Source: Colius striatus
Lineage: Eukaryota; Chordata; Aves; Coliiformes; Coliidae
Assembly: GCF_028858725.1 (NCBI RefSeq)
Contig: NC_084761.1
Location: 93,087,971-93,151,970, forward strand
Direction: 5' to 3'
DNA: 64,000 nucleotides
The position numbers and the translations under genes were made by a program. The notes beneath the pieces are model-generated. The model did no database searches and was not told where the DNA came from. It saw only the letters and a program-made list of their open reading frames with translations. This document shows positions 55,869 to 64,000 of the stretch, piece after piece. Numbering within the stretch: the first letter of the stretch is position 1; every line of letters starts with the position of its first letter.

Positions 55869-58800
55869 ACATGTTGTCAACAATACAGGCTGCTTCAAGA
55901 TTTCAAGAAGAGGATGAAAGTGTTTGTTTTGTTCATTAAAAGCCAAACCTTGACTGAAGCAAAGATACAGCTCTGAATGATTTGACTCAAACAAACTGGC
56001 ACTGCCTGGGGTTGTGCATAGCCCTGACTTTGCATCCCAGTCTTGTGTTGAGAAGGTGACAAGTTACAGGATGCTGATGACCTGCTCATCCTTTAGTTGA
56101 ATTTTCTTGAAAGTGTGGTCTGGATAAAAACCACAAAGAGCCGTTCAGAGGACTATAAGATAGATGAAATATGATTATCTTACTGTTTGGCTTTGAAAAG
56201 TATGAAACTACTAGCAATTAAGGACCTGATCTGTTACCTGTGAGGGCTGCAGAGAAAGGAGGACCAGGAACACCATGGTGTTTCTCAAAGGTCACTGGAA
56301 ATAGTAAACCAAAGTCACAAACTCTGGAGAACTGAAGGACTTCTTTGAATGCTAAAGCTGAAATCCTTAGCTTGAAACTGCTAGAAGAACAGCTAGCTGC
56401 CCTCCATGTCCTTACATATATGCACAAAGATGTGGATGTACATTTTCAGATTTCTTGAATAAATGCTAAGCCTATTCCATGTGAAAGTTCATGTTGAGAA
56501 TTAGAAGGAACAAGGATGTATTTCTGCAAAAACACTACAAATAAAAAATAGACCAGAAAGGAGAGAAAGAGAGAAACTGAAAGACCATTTTCAGCGCTCC
56601 TTCAGGCCCCAAAGACCTGTCAGTATAGGAACCCTGTGATTCCTTGGTCTTTGACAGCAAATGTCTCTTCACCTTTGTCATGTTTTCTTAAGCTGCTAGT
56701 TTAGATGTATAGTATTGCAAGAAAAAGAGTGGTCCAATAACCAGACTTTCTTAATTCTCTTTCCTAGAAAATATGATGGTTCATTTGACACATGGTTGTG
56801 GTTACCAGCAACTGTAATACACTGCTTTTACTGAGTGCACTCTGAAATGACTGACTGAGTTCAGAGTAAGCCTCTGTGTTGTTTCTCCTTGCAAATTACA
56901 AGTCTGTGCAAGCAGAATCAATATTTAAACTCTTTCCTATCTGATTTTGTTCCTTGAAAGCCATATGCCAGCTATTGTTTAAGAGGTTATATTGGTTTAT
57001 CTTAGTAAAGGTCTGCCTGAAGTACAATGTGGGAGCAGAAGGGACAGCTGCCCATCAGTGGCATTTCAGAGCTGTTAAAAGACGGTCACATAAGGGATGA
57101 GTTGTGTTCTCCAAATTTCCTTTGACCAAGCCTAACCTCAGCTTGCCAAACAAACACAAATAAAGCATTGTGGTCTGCCCAAAATAAAAACATTTGCTAA
57201 TGGGGAAATAGAGCCGTTGGCAGAAAAATGAGACTCAGAAACAGCAGTCAACTGTATAAAAGCTTTAATCCATCACTCTTCTGGTGTGACAGGGTGCCAG
57301 GTCAAAGAAACAGGTGGGATATTTGTTGTTAGGAAATGTCATCCTCTCAGAGACTTGCTGTTTTCTGCTAAAACAAGAAGTAACCTCTCTGTACCCAAAG
57401 GCCTCCTCCTGTTTTATAATTGTACCAGCGAGAGACCTCCAGAATTTACTTTTTTACACTGTTTGGCCTTTGAAGAAAAGTGAGCATTAAACAAAATCCT
57501 CGTCTTGGGGGCATATAGGGGTGCAATTTCTCCTCACTCTAAACTAAAAAGATGTGAGAGATGAGCAGTGACCAACGTAAAGAAGTCACAGCTGATCTAC
57601 ATTAGCTTCCACAACCAGTACAGCAAGTATCAGATACATTGGTCTAGCCCAGCTGCTTTGCACTGCTGTTCCAGTGATCCCAGACCTTGTATTTTTAAGC
57701 TAGCATAGGCTCTTTGCATCACCAGAGCATTATAAAGCCACCAGTGTACACCAATAAATAGGAAATCCACCTCCTGAGCACCTAGACACTTACTTTATTC
57801 AGAGAAATCCCTTCCTCGAGCAGAATTCCTCTTTACAAGGATTCTTTCCTAGGTGGATTGACTTTCATAGGAAGTGATACATTTTTTCCAGGTTCACTTC
57901 TATGTATTTCTCTGCAGGGGAGAGGGCATCCAAAGCAGCTTTGCAATAATGCATGTATTAAGTCCTCATTCATACAAGCGTCCTTATACATGCTGGGGGA
58001 AATCTAAAGAGCTAAAAATGGATTTAATCCCTCTCTAAATTGTCAGAACAGTGCAAAGGACCTCAGTGGAAACAAAAATCGGGGTAGCTGGCAAGATTGT
58101 GTTTCAGGACGTTCCTTCCCAGGAGAAACCGTCGCTCCATTGAAAGCACCAGAAGAAGGAAGCTTGGAAGAAAATCAAGAGGGCAAAGAAGAGGGAAGAA
58201 AAGAAACATTTTATAGATCAATATCCCTGTCAAAAGCAAATATTTTCTCCTGTTTTGTCTGGCACAGACAGTTTTGGAGGGGATATTTTTAGAACACGTT
58301 ACATGAATTTTTGATTACCTTCAGAGATTTATTTTCTGCCAAAACAAAGGCATCGTGTTTCTCTAACCAGAATGTGGCACTTATTGTGAGGAGGGCCAAA
58401 TCTTGCACATAATCATTGAGGTCATATGCAAATAAAAGGCACCATACTTTGTGTAAATTCCCATTTTAGCTATTCTTACAACATTTCTTGTTTATAATAT
58501 TGTAACTGTTTTATGAAAAGCTCTCTGGGACTGTCCATTAAATCACGACCAGCCTGTTTTCCTTCAGGTCCTGCTGAGGAGCTGCCTTCAAGGAATATTT
58601 TGAAGTTTAAAAGAAACCAAACAACTATATTAAAATTCTTCTTAGTAGTTTAGTTTGAACCCATTCATTACATGCAGTAGTGTCAGCAATATTTTGTCCA
58701 TCTGTCACGATCCGACATAGCAGTGATGATGTCTGCAGCGTGGGACACACAGAAGGATGTTCCTGTGCTGATTCTTCTCATCCTTCAAATGACTAAATGG

Positions 58801-60155
58801 TACCATGTGCTGTCAGAAAGGAGGTGCCACAGCCCTCCTTATCCCTTTGTAGAGGCAGTGCAGCTTCTCTATGCTCACCATTGTATCACTCCTCATTCCC
58901 TTCCCTTCCTCTTGTCTCCCCTGCACCAGCCTTCATCAGATTTCCTTTTTTGTCTTTTCTCTGAAAAAAGCCATTTGTCTGGCATGTTGAAAGACTCGTG
59001 GGAAATGTATTGTCTCATGTATTTGTGCATGAGGAGGCCAAGGAGGGGCTGCTGCACTGTAACAATATTTCTTGTATGTAAGTACTGTAATTAAGGTGTG
59101 GCACGTAACGCTTACCAATGGTATATTCTGATTCCATTGCTAGGCTAAAAGGAATGAACTGAGACATTCAGATTCCTGTCTCTGCTAACTCCTTGCTGCA
59201 ATCATACTTTACAAAGCTTCCTACTGTTCTGAGCCGTCTTGTTCTGGCCACTTACTGATGCTGAGCAAAAGGAAGTGCTTCAACAGGGAAATTAAACCCA
59301 GCTTTTTTGTGTAATTCCAAGGAAATGATTGCCTGTTTTAAAGCTCCTTTTTCACTCCTCTTTCTGTACAATAACAGGCTAGATGAGAGTGGTGGGAAGA
59401 TTTTGCACACTTGGTCTTGTAGTATGGATTTTCTGTCCCTTCCCTTCTGCACAAAATCTTATAAGCATTTTTAGCTTCCTGTCACTTCTGCTTCATTTGT
59501 AGCTTCTATTTCCAAAAGCTCCTCTTCAGAAATATCTCCCTACCCATACCCCTCTGCTGCCTTGGCTCTTGCCATATTGCAGGCCCTTATTTAAGGTACA
59601 GTCTTCCCTCAGAGCTGGACATGGTCCTTTGTCCTTCCTTGAATGACAGGGCTCAGCAAATTATTTTTCACATCAGCCTGAACAGGCTGCCAGCTCTTCC
59701 AGTCATCATTGGCCTCCTGTTTCAACAGAACTGACAATAAAGAAGCTCTGGCTACTCCACTGTAACTGATAAAAATCTTTATTGCATGGCTAACAGTAAG
59801 AAAACCACCAGGTAAAGTCAAACACTTCCACCAGAGTGAAAAGAAACCTTGTCTGAATGACTTGAATGACAGATCCACTTTCTTCATGAGACAGATAAAA
59901 CAGACTGTACTGGTGCCATCTGGAAGCTGCTCAAAATCACCTGCCCTGGTGCAAGGCCAGCTGCTGCCTCTTCCCATGCTCCTCTCTCTTCTCTCACACA
60001 CAGTGGCCACAGAGCATAGCAGAAAGGATTTATATAGGATATATAGGTAATTGCTACTGTTATGCTCTGTGAGGAAATTTTGTCTTGCTGTCCTGACATG
60101 ATCTGAAGGCAAAGACAACTGACCCCTCTTCTTGGAATACACACAGTCTCTTATC
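55869..60155. other. Intergenic DNA, repeat-poor
   Basis: 4.3 kb without recognised exons or CR1. The section 58170-58560, with an ATGCAAAT octamer, reads like possible conserved non-coding sequence. A 123-codon frame at 58723-59094 shows no protein-family features. Confidence 0.55.
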
Positions 60156-60180
60156 AGAATAGAATAGAATAGAATAGAAT
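60156..60180. repeat. (AGAAT)5 microsatellite
   Basis: Five perfect AGAAT units, directly joined to the CR1-like fragment that follows. It is probably the expanded tail of that element. Confidence 0.97.
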
Positions 60181-60305
60181 ATTTCAGTTGGAAGGGAGCT
60201 ACAATTATCATGTTATCCAACTGCCTGATCAATTCAGGGTTCACTAAATGCTATTAAGGGTGTTGTCTAAATGCCTCAAACACTGATAGGGTTGGGACAT
60301 GCACT
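60181..60305 (-). repeat. CR1-like fragment with AGAAT tail
   Basis: ATTTCAGTTGGAAGGGAGCT, ACAATTATCATGTTATCCAA, CTGCCTGATCAATTCAGGGT, then TTAAGGGTGTTGTCTAAATG and AACACTGATAGG. It matches the avian CR1 type whose reversed end reads TTTCAGTTGGAAGGGACCTA. A third CR1 subfamily in this window. Confidence 0.85.
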
Positions 60306-63300
60306 GGCATTTTCTGAGTCATACCTTCTTTCCATTTTCCTTGCCATAGACAGCATGGCAAAGAATTTAGGGCATCTGAGAACGGCCCTATTACCTTCCC
60401 CTAAGTACAGCTGTTTTGCTCATGAGATGAAGAATTAAAGGACAATGGTTTTCCTTGTGTACAGCAGCAGAGAGTCACGTCCTGCCAATGTGAGATTACA
60501 GACCCTTTCCACAATGGTAATAAATCCTCAAAGTCAACTGGATGAAGAGAGCACCTGAACATGATAGTAGCACATGGTGTTAGCACAGAGCCCTGAGAGT
60601 TTCGTGACACGCAGGATATGTCTAGTGTAACCAGTCACCAGATCCTGTATTTATGTCCTTTACTTACTTTGTAAATGCTAATGAAGAAAAAGGACCCTCT
60701 CACTGCATGAGATTCCCTTTCACTGCCTCTCCACATTTGCATGCAGATACTGTCTGACTTCAGCTTGTAAGAGATACCAAATTGCCTAAATAAATCTTCA
60801 CTACAAAACCACAGTCATGCCTCTGTTTCTTAAGTATCCCCTTCCTTTACTGACACCATCACAACTGTTTTTTGACCAAAAAGAATGAAATAAGCAGTAA
60901 TTTCATAAAGTCAGACACAAACACTGTTGTTACAGCAGACCATTGTTTACTAATGCAAGGAGTACAAACTGGTTATGATTGAACCAGCAGTGAAATCCTT
61001 CTGAGGAGTCAAGTACAGACTTACATCCTTGTCACAGAACTTTGAAGTTTCCTATAGAAAGGCTTTCACTCCCTGTGACATTTCTTTGGTTTGTACATTA
61101 ATATCTACAGAATGTTTTCTTCTTTTTTTTATCCCTATTCAATTCTAAAAGGTTTTGCCATCATTATGAAGAGTCCTAAGTGATTCCAAGACTGGTGCTG
61201 ATCCTCTATGAGGATATATCAACACGAGTCTCAGAAGATACAGGTTGTCACTGCTCTACCTCAAAGAAGACTGGAGGATCGTAATTTGGATTCATCTGTG
61301 GCTGCTCCTGGGGTGTTTCTGAACACCTGCACATAGCTTTTGTTTTCTATAGGCCTGCACAATGTTACCACCAAAGAAATACAGCTCTAAACATCAGACA
61401 TGTATTTCAAGAGGGAAGATTATGTTTTTGTATTACCTTACTGTGATATCTCAGTGCTGTTTCTTCCTTGAATAGGATAGCTCAAGGGGCTTGTTGAGAC
61501 ACAATTTTCTTTTCCAAGCCCAGCTAAAAGTCCAGTTCAGCCTGACAATAAATGCAAATGGTATTTGGGCTGGTGGCCCATTCAAAATGAGATGATTATC
61601 TTCCAATCTGTCCTCAGTCACCAGGTGTTCATATTACATAGTTGCACTGCAGTGGTCTCAGCAGAGTTATTAAAAGCAGCCAATTCCCTCTTTCCTTAGC
61701 AATGATCTACAGGTCAACACAGTGGCATGGGATCGGAGGGACGTGGGGACTAGTGGTCCAGTATTATGTGTTTCTCCACTTCTTTGCATCTCCAGCTGCT
61801 GTATACAGGAGTGGATTCCTTGGCTTTAAACTAAGGTTCTGACTGAGCAACTTCCAGTTTTCAGAATTACAAGCCACTCCAATATTTCTCTGGAGTATCA
61901 AACTAACATGAGCTGAAAAAATTAAGCCTCCACATTTTACCAGCCCTTCCTGAGGAGCCCTGGGAGGAAGGGAGTCACAGGAAGGTACTAACTACTCTGT
62001 CTCCTTCACAGGATCTGTGTCCATCTCTGTTTTCCATTGTCCACGACGACTTCTCCAGCCTCATGCAGCTGGCACAGGCATTTTCAATAACTGTTGCTAA
62101 CAACTAAACAAGTTCCCTGGATTTTCTGCCTTGCAGAAGGTTCTCTTCTAGGGCTAGATGTATTATCCTAGTTGTGCCTAATCCAGTTGCAGGTGGGCTC
62201 TCTGTCTGGGCCCCATACTCTGTGCAGTAACCTCTCTAGGTGCTTGGGATTTTGGAGTTGTTGAATGGGTGTATATGTTATTTATTTTTTACTTTGGCAC
62301 ATAATATTACACCCAAATGCCAAAGACTTATTTTTTTAAAATAAAATAAGGGTTTAGTCAGGAAAGTCTCTTTCTTTTATTAAGCATGAAGAGGCTGTTT
62401 ATCCCAGTCACAATCTCATTTTATTTCTCTTTTGGAAGCGTTTTCTGGTTTAGAATTAGTGTGTCTGACATGTATGCTATTTGCAATTCATTTATTATCC
62501 TATGAAAACTGTTCCTCCAGTTTATTATTATTGTTTCCCTCCCAGTTTCTCACAGACACTGCTTTGTGGAGCACATGTAATAAGTTTTGGCAAATCTTTG
62601 ACTTCTTTTTTAAAAGTTCATTCTGTTATTTAGTCTTTTTCAAAGACACTTTAGTATTCTACTGCCATTTCAGCTGTATGAAGTGATGCTGATTACCAGT
62701 GATAGGTGTAATGTTCAAGCAAGTCAGTTATTCAGCTCTTCCATTTCTGCATATTTGCTGAGTGACATGACCTTTCCATCCAGTTGCCTTGCAAAAGGTC
62801 TGTTGTTCTCAAAACTTATTCCTTTCAGTAGGAAGCCAGATTATTCCTTCCCATGAGCTCTTCAGCAGATGCCACTTCATGCAACTTGTCATTTAAGAGT
62901 GGAGAAGTGTCTTTGTCTCATTTTATTACTGTGATGTTACATCCAGGTTTACATATTGATGTAGTTCTTGAGCTGTTAAGGAGACCATGTTTTCTGCTTG
63001 TATCGAACCAACACGGGATCTCTGAGGTGGATCCAGTGTGGGCTGCTTATCCACCTCCATTATGGAGTTATAGCTCTTCAGGAGCATGAGAGGTCATAAA
63101 ACCTCCTGGTGAAGCAGAAGTTCAAGAATCCATTTACAAAGACACTTCTGAAAAGACTTAAAAACCCGTGTTTTGAATATTTAGTATTTCCCAGATGATC
63201 TGAGTGTTGTTGGTTTTAACAGAGTACTTTATTTATTAAAATATAAAATCTCTCTGGCCCCAAGTAGTTTAGGTGTTTCAGCTAAATTCACCAAAGAATT

Positions 63301-64000
63301 GCAATCAGTTACTATTTGGAAAAGTATTTTCCATGTGCAAACATTCTGAAGGAGTAACTAATTTCATCCCAAAGGTAAAGCCTGCTTTTGCTTAGGTGAA
63401 TCTCAACCTGAAACTGCCTATTGCTCCCCCTGCCCCTGACTATCTAGGAAACTTTAGCAAATAGCTCAGATGTAGACATTCATGGTGTAGATGTCTGTAG
63501 TTACAGGGGATAAGTCCCAGCTGAGGCAACCAATGGGAAAACAGGGCTCTTTTGTTCAAGGGGCTTTAACTGCACATAACAAGATCCCAGGAGCTTACAC
63601 GTTTTGTTGAAAAAAGTCACAGTATGAGACAGATTGGGACAGATGAGGTTAAAAAAGTTATTCGAGGTCATTTAACAGCTTAATGGCAGGACTGAGAGCA
63701 GAACAGGGTCAGCGCCTCATTCTCCAAACCAAATGGCATCCCCTAATTATTTATGAAGTTTCTTGGCACTGGGCAGGACTGAGAAGGGAAAAGGCAGACC
63801 ACACTGTGAAATGCTGAACACAGAGGAGACAGAGTGCGTGACAGCGTCAAAGAGGTGAATGACTTTGTGGCGTTCTTTTGGCCCATCATTAGTTTCTCTT
63901 TGTGAGCATTTTGAAAGGAATAACTCGTTAAAAGGGACTTGACTGAGGTGGAGATGTAAACAGAGACACTGTCAGGATGTTTTAGATATAGAAGCAATAG
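60306..64000. other. Intergenic DNA to window end
   Basis: 3.7 kb of balanced-composition sequence without recognised exons or repeats. In human the next gene in this direction is FGFRL1, but no immunoglobulin-domain exon is visible. Confidence 0.55.

Noticed and set aside
58723-59094. 123-codon + strand open frame
   Set aside because: Starts with repeated Met, has mixed low-information residues and no recognised motif; consistent with chance.
59609-60244. 211-codon minus-strand open frame, the longest in the window
   Set aside because: Its N-terminal part is translated from the AGAAT microsatellite and the CR1-like fragment. The rest shows no family, no signal or domain, and no splice-site context. 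Chance is most likely, though transcription data could overturn this.
60306-64000. Search for FGFRL1 exons expected from synteny
   Set aside because: No immunoglobulin-domain coding sequence or splice-bounded exon was found on either strand, so the gene, if present, starts beyond the window.
1-64000. CRISPR arrays, tRNA/rRNA genes, prokaryotic operons or defence systems
   Set aside because: None seen. The sequence is vertebrate nuclear DNA with spliced genes and CR1 LINEs.

Overview
This window is nuclear DNA from a bird. Three things point that way: intron-rich coding exons, many CR1 (chicken repeat 1) LINE 3' ends with the avian ATTCTATG-type tail, and the gene order SPON2 - TMED11 - RNF212. 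That order matches, in reverse, human 4p16.3 (RNF212 - TMED11P - SPON2). The species cannot be fixed from the sequence.

Layout, all genes on the + strand. (1) 1-1133 holds the end of SPON2: intron, then the terminal exon coding the C-terminal thrombospondin type 1 repeat. (2) 1134-7648 is SPON2 3' UTR and an AT-rich spacer with one CR1. (3) 7649-13295 is TMED11, an apparently intact p24 cargo-receptor gene of five coding exons (217 aa) ending in a KKLV retrieval signal. (4) 13296-15918 is TMED11 3' UTR, a short spacer and a GC-rich stretch taken as the RNF212 promoter/5' UTR. (5) 15919-36870 is RNF212, assembled here as 12 coding exons (918 bp, 305 aa). All junctions keep frame, 10 introns are GT-AG, and the last intron uses a GC donor. 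A poly(A) signal lies at 37109-37118. (6) About 37130-64000 is a gene-poor spacer of about 27 kb with CR1 copies in both orientations and a 44-bp inverted repeat. In human the next gene in this direction is FGFRL1, but I see no exon of it here.

The three genes are neighbours by conserved synteny, not by shared function. SPON2 is a secreted matrix and innate-immunity protein, TMED11 acts in ER-Golgi transport, and RNF212 is a meiotic crossover factor. I found no CRISPR array, no tRNA or rRNA gene, no convincing viral insertion and no new multi-gene system. The most useful observations are the full RNF212 and TMED11 gene models, the GC-AG terminal intron with a built-in alternative C terminus, an intronic polyadenylation possibility in RNF212, a protein-like open frame inside RNF212 intron 2, and the perfect-looking hairpin at 55113-55238.
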